Part shown: positions 34,502 to 42,895 of the stretch, in pieces | How positions within the stretch are numbered: the stretch's first letter is position 1 | How the letters are laid out: every line of letters begins with the position of its first letter | Source of the DNA: Mycobacterium ahvazicum | GTDB lineage: Bacteria; Actinomycetota; Actinomycetes; Mycobacteriales; Mycobacteriaceae | Assembly (NCBI RefSeq): GCF_900176255.2 | Contig: NZ_FXEG02000003.1 | Span: 620,001 to 684,000, forward strand | Direction: 5' to 3' | DNA: 64,000 bases | Notes under the pieces: model-generated | What the model saw: the letters and a program-made list of their open reading frames with translations, nothing else | Database searches by the model: none | Told to the model about the DNA's origin: nothing | Made by a program: the position numbers and the translations under genes

Positions 34502-35702
34502 GTGGTTGTGCCACAGCAACTATGGGCGGGTGTGGATGCCGGCAAGTCAGAGCACCATTGCGTCGTCGTCGACGTTGATGGCAGGAGGGTGCTCTCGCGG
34601 CGGGTAGCCAACGATGGCGACACTAAACGAGTTGATCAACGCGGTCACCACGCTCGCTGATGGGGGCGACCTCACCTAGGCGATCGACCTGGCCGGTGGT
34701 GGTGCTGCGTTGCTGATCACGCTGCTGCTGGACGCCTCCCAGCGGCTGCTCTACATCCCGGGCCGCAGTGTCTATTACGCATCGGGCGCCTATCGCGGCG
34801 ACGCGAAAAGCGACGCCAAAGACGCGGCGATCATCGCCGATCAAGCCCGGATGCGCCGTGATCTACAGCCGCTGCGTTCCGGTGATCAGATCACCGTGCA
34901 GCTGCGCATCCTGACCGCTCGGCGCGCTGATCTGGTCGCCGATCGCACCCGAGCGCTAAACCGGCTGCGCGCTCAGCTGCTGGAGTACTTTCCCGCCCTC
35001 GAGCGGGCGTTTGACTACGGTCAACACAAGGCTGCGCTGATCTTGCTCACCGGTTACCAAACCCCCGAGGCACTGCGTCGCGCGGGCGCCGCGCGGCTGG
35101 TGGCCTGGCTGCGCAAACGCAAGGCCCGCACCGCCGAGGCGGTCGCCGCCGCCGCACTCGAAGCTGCCCACGCTCAGCACACTGTGCTGCCCGGACAAGA
35201 CCTGGCCGCCGCCATGGTGGCCCGGCTAGCCCAGGAGGTGATCACCCTCAACACCGAAATCGCCGACACCGAGACGATGCTCGAGGAACGATTTCGCCGC
35301 CACCGCCACGCCGAAATCATCCTGAGCATGCCCGGCTTCGGGGTCATCCTCGGCGCCGAATTCCTCGCCGCAACAAGGGGAGACATGAGCGCTTTCGACT
35401 CCGCCGATCGTCTGGCCGGCATCTGCGGGCTGGCGCCGGTACCGCGCGACTCCGGGCGCATCAGCGGCAACCTCAAACGCCCCCGCCGCTACCACCGACG
35501 ACTCCTGCGCACCTGCTACCTGGCCGCCCAAAGCGCCGCCCGCACCGACCCGGCGTCTCGCGCCTACTACGAACGCAAACGCGCTGAGGGCAAACACCAC
35601 CGACAAGCCGTCCTAGCCCTGGCCCGCCGACGCCTCAACGTCCTGTGGGCCATGCTGCGCGACCACACCACCTACCAAATCCCAACCGCCGCAGCGGCTT
35701 GA
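34502..35702 (+). pseudogene. IS110-family transposase, broken by a frameshift and a stop
   Basis: Begins VVVPQQLWAGVDAGKSEHHC (DEDD-type catalytic domain, Asp in GVDAGK). The frame is lost near 34616, where one odd base separates the GAT codon from GCG. Reading resumes as ATLNELINAVTTLADGGDL and then meets TAG at 34677-34679, where the family has Trp (TGG). From 34710 on the rest is intact: AYRGDAKSDAKDAAIIADQARMRRDLQPL (second catalytic acidic cluster), and the C-terminal Transposase_20 part with LSMPGFGVILGAEFLAATRGD and FDSADRLAGICGLAPVPRDSG. Two lesions close together argue for decay rather than a sequencing slip, though translational rescue cannot be excluded. IS110 elements lack long terminal repeats, so the exact ends are not visible. 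Confidence 0.88.
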
Positions 35703-35804
35703 CAAACCCATTGAGAATCGAATGGGTCACACGAGGCTGCAGCTGACCACGTTTTAGCCGCTAGACGGTACGGTACTGGACTGTACTACGGCGACGGTTC
35801 TATC

Positions 35805-36398
35805 GTGGGCGCTGTGTCTCGGATTGCCGATCACCCCGCGGAGTCCGCGCCGTGGTCGCCGCGGGAGGCCGAGTTGCTTGCGGTGACATTATGGCTGCTG
35901 CAGCAACACGGGTATGACCGGTTGACGGTGGACGCGGTGGCGGCCACCGCCCGCGCCAGCAAGGCGACGGTGTACCGGCGATGGCCATCGAAAGCCGAAC
36001 TGGTATTGGCCGCGTTCATCGAGGGGACCCGCCAGGTCGTGGTCCCGCCCGATACCGGCACACTGCGGGGAGATTTGCTGGAACTTGGGGAGTTGGTGAG
36101 CCAACAGGCCCGCCAGCACGCCAGCACCATCCGCGCGGTGCTTGTCGAGGTGTCGCGTAACGCCGCGCTCAACGAGGCGATACGGCATCAGTTCCTCGAG
36201 CAGTGGAAAGCCTTGATCCAGCACATCCTGAAGCAGGCCGTTGACCGAGGTGATATCGCGGGCGCCGCCATCGACGACGAACTTTGGGACCTACTTCCCG
36301 GCTACCTAATGTTCCGGTCCATCATCTCTAGCCGACCCCCCACCCGTCGCACCGTGCAAGCCCTGGTCCTTGACTTCATCATCCCCAGCCTCACCTGA
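35805..36398 (+). CDS. TetR family transcriptional regulator
   Basis: 197 residues from GTG 35805 (an alternative GTG at 35814 starts at SRIADHPAES). Helix-turn-helix at about 25-70: LAVTLWLLQQHGYDRLTVDAVAATARASKATVYRRWPSKAELVLAAF. The C-terminal domain (LGELVSQQARQHASTIRAVLVEVSRN) fits the TetR_C subgroup with YRRW recognition helices. About 40 bases upstream are repeats of GGTAC/GTAC that could be its operator. No obvious target gene is adjacent, as the right neighbour is an IS remnant. Confidence 0.9.
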   Translation: MGAVSRIADHPAESAPWSPREAELLAVTLWLLQQHGYDRLTVDAVAATARASKATVYRRWPSKAELVLAAFIEGTRQVVVPPDTGTLRGDLLELGELVSQQARQHASTIRAVLVEVSRNAALNEAIRHQFLEQWKALIQHILKQAVDRGDIAGAAIDDELWDLLPGYLMFRSIISSRPPTRRTVQALVLDFIIPSLT

Positions 36399-36654
36399 TC
36401 CACCGGGTAGGGCGGTTTAGCCCCTGTTGTCTTCGGCGACGCCTCGCAGGCGTGAAAATGTGGTCGGGTTGCCCACCGACGCCGACTTTCACTCTGGTTT
36501 GTGGGCCCGTGGTTTAGCCTGGCGCCGGGCCCGACCTGGGAGGGTCACGCACTGTTGCTTCGAGCAGCCGGTCAGAATTTCGGTTCCTCGACCGAGGCCC
36601 CAGCAACCTCCCCATGAAATATCGATGTGATGGGAGGACAAGCGAAGTGAAATG

Positions 36655-37330
36655 GTCAACGTCCGCGACGTGAACAACGACACGGTGGACGCGGTGTGGC
36701 TGGTCACGTTCACAGAAGGGCGTGCTGCGGCCATCGTTCGTGCCGGCACCGGCGCGGCGGCTGCACGATGACACCCGGCTACGGGTCGACTGACCGGCGA
36801 ACGCGCCCGCTACTGGGAGCGGCTCGAGAAGCTGCTCGAGGACGCGTTGATTTAAAGTGTCGGCGGTGGCGCGTAGAAGCTAGACACCGTCTCGGTTCGC
36901 GACATGCTTGAGGTGTTGATCGCTGGCGAGCGCGACGCCGGACAACTCGCTGATCTGGCCCGCCGCCGGGTGCGGGTCGAACACGGCGCCTTGGTCGAGG
37001 CTTGACGGGCCGATTTCGATGACCACCACGCGGAGCGGAGCCGGATGCTTGCTCACCCGATTGACACCCTCAGCGCGTGGATCGAACCCTAACCACTCGT
37101 ATCGACGACCAACTGAGCGTCCTGATCGACGTGGCAGCCACAGCGGCGACACCAACGCGAGCGCGGCCGGCGGCGGGCCAGGCCAGATCATCGTCGACGA
37201 CACCATGGCTGCCCGACAGACGCTTGCGGCGATCGAGTGTCTCGACGAGATCGCCGGCGTCGGGCGGCTCGGCGTACAGCTGATCCTGGCCGCATCGGCG
37301 CCGATATGGCCCCAATTCCCGACCGCCGCG
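36655..37330 (+). pseudogene. Eroded IS110-family transposase remnant (different subgroup)
   Basis: Pieces of one transposase in shifting frames: DTVDAVWLVTFTE, then after a shift VLRPSFVPAPARRLHDDTRLRVD, GERARYWERLEKLLEDALI, VRDMLEVLIAGERDAGQLADLARRRVRV, FDDHH, TRIDDQLSVLIDV, and AIECLDEIAGVGRLGVQLILA with FPTAARLVQT. The order is that of an intact IS110-family protein of the SFVPP/GERARY type, with at least five frameshifts or stops. It is older and unlike the IS110 copy at 34502. The flanks 36399-36654 and 37331-37551 show no gene. Confidence 0.8.
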
Positions 37331-37551
37331 CGCCTGGTGCAAACGGCAGTCGCTACCGGATTGGTTCGCGGTCAGCCCGCGGTTCAGTACGCGTTTCCGC
37401 ACAGCGGCGGGACGCAGGTGCGTGGCGGCCACCCGTCCAGGTCTCCTCCGGGGCTATCTGTCGTTGCCGATCTCGTGGTCGGCGAATTGGCCATACTCGG
37501 GTAGCCGGAGCGGCTGCTGCGGGAAGCTGGTTTGCGGAGGGTGAGGGGGGC

Positions 37552-38193
37552 CTACGTTGCGGGCTCATCGGCATGGCGGCGGTGCGCGGCAAGGAAGTCA
37601 TCGACGATGCGCTCACAGTCTTGACGATCGATGGCACGCAGGCCGGTGAGTCGAGCGAACGCGAGTGGCCCCACGAGTTGACACAGGATCAGCTGCGGGT
37701 CGAATTCATCGAGGTCGGCGCGGGCTTTGGGGCTTTGCAAAAGGCGATCGAACGGCTGGCGATACTGGTCGACGATTCGTGTCCGCAGCGCGTGCCGATC
37801 GTAGGTTTCCTGGGTGCTGTTCGGTGTTGGGCCAAGCGCGACCCAGGCCAGTGTGGTGACGTGCAGCGGTGCCTCCTGGAACAGCGTGGCTTGTCGGCTC
37901 AACAGTTCGATGAGTTGGTCGCGCAACGGTCCCGTCCCCGGCGGAGGGTGGACTTGCGGCAGCAGCCGTTCAAATGTGGCGGCCAGCAGTTGAGTGGAGC
38001 TGCTGAAGTGGCGATACAGGGTCGTGCGCGCGACTTTGGAGGCTTTGGTGACCGCGTCGATGGTGACGGCTTCGATGCCGCCGGCGCTGAGGAGTTCGGT
38101 GGCCGCATCCAATAGCCGGGTCCGTGAGCGTAGCCGGCGTGGGTCGACGTCGTCATCGTCGTCGACGGGGAATTCAAGGGCGTCGCGCTCCAT
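37552..38193 (-). CDS. TetR family transcriptional regulator
   Basis: 213 residues from ATG 38193 (MERDALEFPVDDDDDVDP); a longer frame upstream is not protein-like. Acidic N-terminal tail, then the helix-turn-helix: RTRLLDAATELLSAGGIEAVTIDAVTKASKVARTTLYRHFSSSTQLLAATF. The ligand domain includes QATLFQEAPLHVTTLAWVALG. It is divergent from the orphan mceA unit, and three palindrome-bearing repeats lie in the gap, so it likely controls that unit and itself. Confidence 0.9.
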   Translation of the reverse strand: MERDALEFPVDDDDDVDPRRLRSRTRLLDAATELLSAGGIEAVTIDAVTKASKVARTTLYRHFSSSTQLLAATFERLLPQVHPPPGTGPLRDQLIELLSRQATLFQEAPLHVTTLAWVALGPTPNSTQETYDRHALRTRIVDQYRQPFDRLLQSPKARADLDEFDPQLILCQLVGPLAFARLTGLRAIDRQDCERIVDDFLAAHRRHADEPAT

Positions 38194-38280
38194 GTAGTCA
38201 CCGTAAGCCCCGCCCGTACCTGGCCCGCACCGAATCGTGCCTGCATCGGGCGATTGACCCGTCCGCAACGCAATTAACAC

Positions 38281-38330
38281 TACTGGTAGTGGTGTAGCGC
38301 TACTAGTAGTAGTGTAGCGCTACTAGTAGT
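38281..38330. repeat. Two and a half 20-bp direct repeats with palindromic cores, candidate TetR operator array
   Basis: Units TACTGGTAGTGGTGTAGCGC (38281-38300) and TACTAGTAGTAGTGTAGCGC (38301-38320) are 18/20 identical, and the third unit starts TACTAGTAGT at 38321. Each unit carries a palindromic core: CACTAC-TG-GTAGTG in the first and CTACTAGTAG in the others. GCGCTAC and GTAGCGC form a larger dyad across unit 2. Two-turn spacing puts the cores on one DNA face. Located between the tetR at 38193 and the mceA unit. Confidence 0.75.
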
Positions 38331-38370
38331 CCACTTATGCATATCCGTCTTTGCGCCCGGGGGAGGATTC

Positions 38371-38511
38371 ATGTCAGGCAACGGGCCGAACGATCCCTGG
38401 TTCACAAGCTCCTCGATGCTGCCACTACATGCCATGTCGTCTGGCTGTCGAACGAACTTTCCGAGTTGTGCGAGCGAAATCGCGCAGACGAAGAGCGATG
38501 GTCCGCGATGA
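38371..38511 (+). CDS. Small ORF, first of an overlapping chain before mceA
   Basis: 46 residues, starting MSGNGPNDPWFTSSS. It has the best ribosome-binding site of the region (GGGGGAGG, 5 bases before the ATG). Its stop overlaps the next small ORF by 4 bases (ATGA). No family recognised. It may be a leader peptide or the remains of a larger gene; the strong initiation signal is the main support. Confidence 0.4.
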   Translation: MSGNGPNDPWFTSSSMLPLHAMSSGCRTNFPSCASEIAQTKSDGPR

Positions 38512-38768
38512 GTGTGCTGCTTGCGCCAACCAAGCCTCACGTGTGGACGCGTGCGGTTCGGGCTTTCAAGCGCACCGGCCGCGCGATTACCAGTGGCGTG
38601 CACCGACCGCCGCCGGTCGAGCAAGGCCGCGTGCGTCCACGTCATTACCCGCCTCGCTGCTGCTCATACCTCGACGACGACCTAATGAACCGCGAAATGT
38701 ATGACCACTTGCGCGAGGAGCCGATCAGACTAACCTCCCGGCTGGCATTTCGCCTACGCCGCTCATGA
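38508..38768 (+). CDS. Small basic ORF overlapping mceA
   Basis: 86 residues, starting MSVLLAPTKPHVWTRAVRAF and ending LAFRLRRS, Arg-rich. No family recognised. It overlaps the previous ORF and the mceA-like ATG by 4 bases each (ATGA at both ends). That is unusual for non-coding sequence and suggests coupled translation. Composition is not clearly protein-like, so it could also be a decayed gene kept open by chance. Confidence 0.4.
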   Translation: MSVLLAPTKPHVWTRAVRAFKRTGRAITSGVHRPPPVEQGRVRPRHYPPRCCSYLDDDLMNREMYDHLREEPIRLTSRLAFRLRRS

Positions 38769-40141
38769 AACTAACAAGGTTTCGACGATGGTGCATCGGG
38801 ATCGTCAAACCACCTGCGCGCCAAGGGCGTTACGTGCTGTTGGTTAGGACTCAGACCAACGCCCCGCGGACGCCGCCGTATAAGTGGATTGCAGTCGCGA
38901 CGCTGCTCGTACTCGCGGTGATTTTAGCCTCGGTGTACGGGCAATTCCGCGGTGCCTTCACCGAAAAGACGCAGCTGACCATGATCGCCGCCCGCGCCGG
39001 GCTGCTGATGGATCCGGGTTCGAAGGTGACCTATAACGGGGTGCAGATCGGCCGGGTGGGGTCGATTTCGGAAACCGTTCGCGACGGCAAGCCCGCCGCG
39101 AAGTTCACCTTGGAGGTGTATCCGCGGTATTTGGCGTTGATTCCATCGAACGTGAACGCCGATATCAAGGCGACGACGGTGTTCGGTGGTAAGTATGTGG
39201 CGTTGACGACGCCGGCCAATCCGTCGCCGCAGAAGATCTCGACGCACACGGTGATCGATGCCCGCTCGGTGACCACCGAGATCAACACGCTGTTTCAGAC
39301 GATCACCTCGATCGCGGAGAAGGTGGATCCGGTCAAGCTGAATTTGACGTTGAGCGCGGCGGCGCAGTCGTTGACGGGGCTGGGGGAGAAGTTCGGTCAG
39401 TCGGTGACCAACGCCAACGCGTTGCTTGATGATGTGAATCCGCAGATGCCGCAGGCGCGCAGGGATATTGCGCGGTTGGCGGCGCTGGGGGATACCTATG
39501 CGAACGCGTCGCCGGATTTGTTGGATTTCTTGGACGACGCGGTGATCACCTCGCGCACCATCAATGCCCAGCAGAAGGATTTGGATCAGGCGTTGCTGGC
39601 GGCGGCCGGGTTCGGCAACACCGGTGCGGAGTTGTTCAACAAGGGCGGGCCGTATTTGGCGCGCGGTGCCGCCGATCTGGTGCCCTCGGCGCAGCTGCTG
39701 GACACCTACAGCCCCGAACTGTTCTGCGCCCTGCGCAACTACCACGACATCGTGCCCATCACCGGTGCCTCGGAGGGCGGATTCAACGGCTACTCGTTGA
39801 ACATGGACACCGAGGTGCTCTCCGGGCTGGGACTGATCGCGAACCCGGTGTCCGCGGCGCCCGTCATCGCTTCGCTGGTGGGCGGTGTCGCCGGGGTGGT
39901 CGGTGGGGCGCCCAACCCCTACATCTACCCCGAAAATTTGCCGCGGGTGAACGCCCGCGGTGGGCCCGGCGGTGCGCCGGGGTGCTGGCAGCCGATCACC
40001 CACGACTTGTGGCCCGCACCGGAGTTGGTGATGGACTCCGGCAACAGCCTTGCGCCGTACAACCACCTGGACACCGGATCGCCGTATGCGATCGAATACG
40101 TCTGGGGCCGCCAGGTAGGGGATAACACAATCAACCCATAA
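38765..40141 (+). CDS. MCE family protein, MceA-like, orphan
   Basis: 458 residues, full length for an MceA subunit (about 450). One membrane helix near 42-62 (WIAVATLLVLAVILASVY) precedes the MCE/MlaD domain: QLTMIAARAGLLMDPGSKVTYNGVQIGRVGSI through FGGKYVALTTP. The Mce4_CUP1-type helical domain follows, then a tail with YNHLDTGSPYAIEYVWGRQVGDNTINP. Mce proteins normally form hexameric lipid-transport channels encoded with two YrbE permeases and MceB-F; none are here. An internal GTG at 38834 gives a more usual N-terminus (LLVRTQTNAPRTPPYKW). As a lone A-subunit it could replace or poison chromosomal Mce complexes (inference). Confidence 0.9.
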   Translation: MKLTRFRRWCIGIVKPPARQGRYVLLVRTQTNAPRTPPYKWIAVATLLVLAVILASVYGQFRGAFTEKTQLTMIAARAGLLMDPGSKVTYNGVQIGRVGSISETVRDGKPAAKFTLEVYPRYLALIPSNVNADIKATTVFGGKYVALTTPANPSPQKISTHTVIDARSVTTEINTLFQTITSIAEKVDPVKLNLTLSAAAQSLTGLGEKFGQSVTNANALLDDVNPQMPQARRDIARLAALGDTYANASPDLLDFLDDAVITSRTINAQQKDLDQALLAAAGFGNTGAELFNKGGPYLARGAADLVPSAQLLDTYSPELFCALRNYHDIVPITGASEGGFNGYSLNMDTEVLSGLGLIANPVSAAPVIASLVGGVAGVVGGAPNPYIYPENLPRVNARGGPGGAPGCWQPITHDLWPAPELVMDSGNSLAPYNHLDTGSPYAIEYVWGRQVGDNTINP

Positions 40142-40196
40142 AAATGGGCATTGCCGCATAGAGTGGGCGATGATCTTTTGTGGTGGGAGGGTTTTC

Positions 40197-40349
40197 GTGT
40201 GCGAGCCCAGTCAGCATCCGGGACAGCTCTCGACGCAATCCCGCGCCGACGCCGATCTGGTCATCCAGCAGATCCCGGCGATGCAGCATCACGTGGTGCA
40301 GATCCCAGTCAGGCTCATCCAGGGCGCAAGCAATATCGGCCAGTGGTGA
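40197..40349 (+). CDS. Possible small ORF after mceA
   Basis: 50 residues, GTG start behind GGGAGGG. Starts VCEPSQHPGQLSTQSR and ends LIQGASNIGQW, with a hydrophobic helical middle (ADLVIQQIPAMQHHVVQIPVRL). No family recognised. Supported only by the ribosome-binding site and position. Confidence 0.3.
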   Translation: MCEPSQHPGQLSTQSRADADLVIQQIPAMQHHVVQIPVRLIQGASNIGQW

Positions 40350-40521
40350 TTGGCTTCGCGGGGCGCAGCCGATTCGCGAGCCGGAATTCCACTGCGGCCT
40401 TTGTTGAACACTCGCGTGGAATCGATGAGCATTCGCATGGAATGATCGAGGCGACGACCCGCACTTGGCATCATGCCGCCAAAACCGCTAAATGTCGCAC
40501 CGGAGCGAATGACACACTGTA

Positions 40522-41184
40522 GTGGCGCCGCAAAAGGGTAATCGCAGACCGGGCCGCCCGCCTGCCGCGACCGCCGGCGACGCGCGCGAGCGAATTATCC
40601 GAGCTGCTCGTTTGGTGTTTAGCGCACGCGGCTACGACGGCGCGACGCTCCAAGACATCGCCGCGCGCGCCGACCTGAGCCGGCCGGCGATCAACCACTA
40701 CTTCTCGAGCAAGCGAGCGTTGTATCAGGAAGTGCTGGTTGAGACCAACGAATGCGTCATCGGAGCCGGTGTTAAACATGCGGACATCGAGAATTCGCTG
40801 GTGGCTCGCCTGATGGCGTTCATCTCCGCGATGAGAGCCGGTTCGGAAAATTTCGCCGGGTCTGCGTTTTTGGTCACTGGCGTACTCGAATCGCAGCGCC
40901 ATCCCGAATTGGTTGGCACCGAAAACGATCCCCTTTGGATCATTCGGAAAGTATTGACACGCTTCGTCAACGATGCGATTGAGCGCGGCGAACTCGCTGC
41001 GGATATTGATGCATCGGCAATGGTCGAACCGCTGCTCGTCGTGGGTTGCGGCGTGGGGGTATACGCGGGCTACGTCCGGACTTACCCAGAGATGGTGGCC
41101 ATGACCCCAATGCTGCGCCAACTCGTGGAAGGGGCGCTTTGCCCGCCCACCCGAGGACTAGCGGGACGGCCGTTACGGTGGTGA
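40522..41184 (+). CDS. TetR family transcriptional regulator
   Basis: 220 residues, GTG start (APQKGNRRPGRPPAATAG). Basic tail followed by a textbook helix-turn-helix: ERIIRAARLVFSARGYDGATLQDIAARADLSRPAINHYFSSKRALYQEVL. The C-terminal domain includes FISAMRAGSENFAGSAFLVTGVLESQRHPEL and a hydrophobic stretch VEPLLVVGCGVGVYAGYVRTYPEM. This resembles mycobacterial TetR regulators placed next to mce operons. Target likely the mceA unit upstream or itself. Confidence 0.9.
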   Translation: MAPQKGNRRPGRPPAATAGDARERIIRAARLVFSARGYDGATLQDIAARADLSRPAINHYFSSKRALYQEVLVETNECVIGAGVKHADIENSLVARLMAFISAMRAGSENFAGSAFLVTGVLESQRHPELVGTENDPLWIIRKVLTRFVNDAIERGELAADIDASAMVEPLLVVGCGVGVYAGYVRTYPEMVAMTPMLRQLVEGALCPPTRGLAGRPLRW

Positions 41185-41672
41185 CCCGTTGTGCTCAGCC
41201 GTGCTGAAGCCGACCATCCCCCGTCGAAGATCGCCAAAAACTCACCCGACGCCACCACGGTGATGGACGGCACCGCCCCCAACGACGCCGTCCCGCTCAT
41301 CCGCTTCCTGGTCAGCGATCCTGATTCGGTACATGCGGCCGCGCCTAGGCAGGCTGACCCTTTTGCAGCGCGAACGCCTGACTGGTTTCTTTGGCTGGTT
41401 CATCGACATCGCACGGGGCGCAGCGCCCCGCCCCCTGAAGGCCTGCAGGACTGGCCTGTCAAACTACGGTCGGCTCGTCCTCATGCGTTATAAGAGTCTC
41501 TGAAGGGACAGCTTGGATGCTGGGTCGTCACTGGTGCCGTCAAGCGCGGATACGTTTTTCCGACATGACGACCAAGCAGACCGCGCTCGAGAGGACGACA
41601 CCCACCGGAATCCGGGCCGGACGATACGAAACAGCCGACGACACTCTCCTTGCCTTCCTCCAAGCCCTCTGA
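41185..41672. other. Region without a recognisable gene
   Basis: Open frames here (for example SKIAKNSPDATTVMDGTAPN on the plus strand) have no family I recognise and lack start signals. Probably flank debris of the ISL3 fragment that follows. Confidence 0.4.
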
Positions 41673-42515
41673 TTATGCCGACCTCACGGCTGCGGGCACC
41701 GCCTCCACCAGGCGCAACACCGACCATGTCGGCAGAACCCAGACGTCGTCATAAAAGGGATCCATCACCGCCGCCTCGGGCAGTTCGGTGGTGGTGGCGG
41801 TCTTGAATCCGGAGAATCCGTCCATGGCAACGACGTCCACACCATCGCGCCAGTCCTGTGGCCGGTCGGCCAGCCAGTCGGCGAATGCTCGTTTGGAGCG
41901 TCCTTCGACCATGTCGAGCAACCGCGCCGGACCGGTCTTGTCGCGCACGGGGGTCAAGTCGATGATGACGGTGACGTACTTGTCGGCGCGACGGGTGTGC
42001 CGCCACACATGCTCGTCGACGCCGATCACCGCGACCCCGTCGAAGCGGGCCGCATCGGCGATGAGCACCCGGCGGCCTTCGGCCAACACCGCGTTGTTAG
42101 CGGTGTTCCACGACACCGCGAGCGCTTCGGCGACTCGGGCCACCGACAGATGTTGGCAGACCAGGGCTTCCAGTGCCCACCGCAGGCCCCGGCGGGACAG
42201 CTTGGCCCGCGGCTCGGCGGCCTTGCTGGTGTCTTGGCGCCACACATGAGCGCAGCCGGCGCACCGATACCGGCGGATCGTGACCAGCAAGCATGTGGGC
42301 CGCCACCCGAACGGCTCATGAGCCAGTTGCCGGGTCACGGTGTCACGCACCGCGCCCTGCTCGCCGCAGCGGCGACACCACGAGTCGTCGTCGATAATCC
42401 GGCAAGCCAACACCGCCCGGTCCGGCTCCAGGCGTTGTCCGGTCACCTCCAACCCGAGCTCGTCAAGGCGGCAGAATGTCCTCAGATCAGGGCACGCGAA
42501 GGTAGCGTCAGGCAC
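41673..42515 (-). pseudogene. ISL3-family transposase, 5' part, truncated
   Basis: Starts MPDATFACPDLRTFCRLDELG. N-terminal zinc finger (CRIIDDDSWCRRCGEQG, RRYRCAGCAHVWRQD), helix-turn-helix (LSVARVAEALAVSWNTANNAVL), then the DDE domain with VIGVDEHVWRHTRRADKYVTVIIDLTP and VDVVAMDGFSGFKTATTTELPEAAVMDPF. After DPF the family sequence stops and unrelated residues run to a stop, so the last acidic residue and C-terminus are missing. The matching later piece lies beyond the left end of the IS, in the opposite orientation. Confidence 0.88.
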
Positions 42516-42601
42516 GTCGAGGTCTTTCAGATGGGCGGTGTGAGAACTCCCATCATCGGAAGACCTCGACCCCTATCCCGGCAGCGACGCGCCGACCACC
42601 T

Positions 42602-42625
42602 CTACACCCTCAACTGCGAAGAGCC
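42602..42625 (-). repeat. Terminal inverted repeat (left end) of the ISL3 element
   Basis: Read on the minus strand it starts GGCTCTTCGCAGTTGAGGGT, about 90 bases before the transposase start, in the position and style of an ISL3-family end. The matching right end was not found, consistent with truncation. Confidence 0.65.
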
Positions 42626-42893
42626 GTCAACGCGTCCAACAGGCCACCTGCGACATCGCGGCCGCACCAGGGATCCGCTCTACGGCGTGCGCCGCACCCT
42701 GCGCACCCGATTCCCGCTGCTCACCGCCCGCCAACGCACCCGCCTGGAGGCGGTGTTCGCCGACGACAACCACCTCCCCGTGCAGCTCACCTGGGGCGTC
42801 TACCAGCGCATCATCGCGGCCTACAGCCACCCCGACCGGCGGCGCGGCAAGACCATGATGACCGCCATCATCAATGAGCCCCTTTGTCGCTAG
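42626..42893 (+). pseudogene. ISL3-family transposase, internal fragment in opposite orientation
   Basis: Begins at the junction with the IS end: RVQQATC, then a one-base frame change, HRGRTRDPLYGVRRTLRTRFPLLT, RTRLEAVFADDNHLPVQLTWGVYQRIIAAY, HPDRRRGKTMMTAIIN. These residues normally follow the DDE core, close to where the minus-strand copy breaks off. It ends abruptly at EPLCR, lacking the C-terminal EAINGRLEHLRG-type part. Either one copy was split and inverted or a second copy was cut by the first. Confidence 0.82.
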
Positions 42894-42895
42894 GA

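Noticed and set aside
35703..35804. GTAC-flanked dyad (GGTACTGGACTGTACTAC) as a firm TetR operator
   Set aside because: Only the outer GTAC halves pair; the inner bases do not. Mentioned with the tetR gene but too weak to list as a site.
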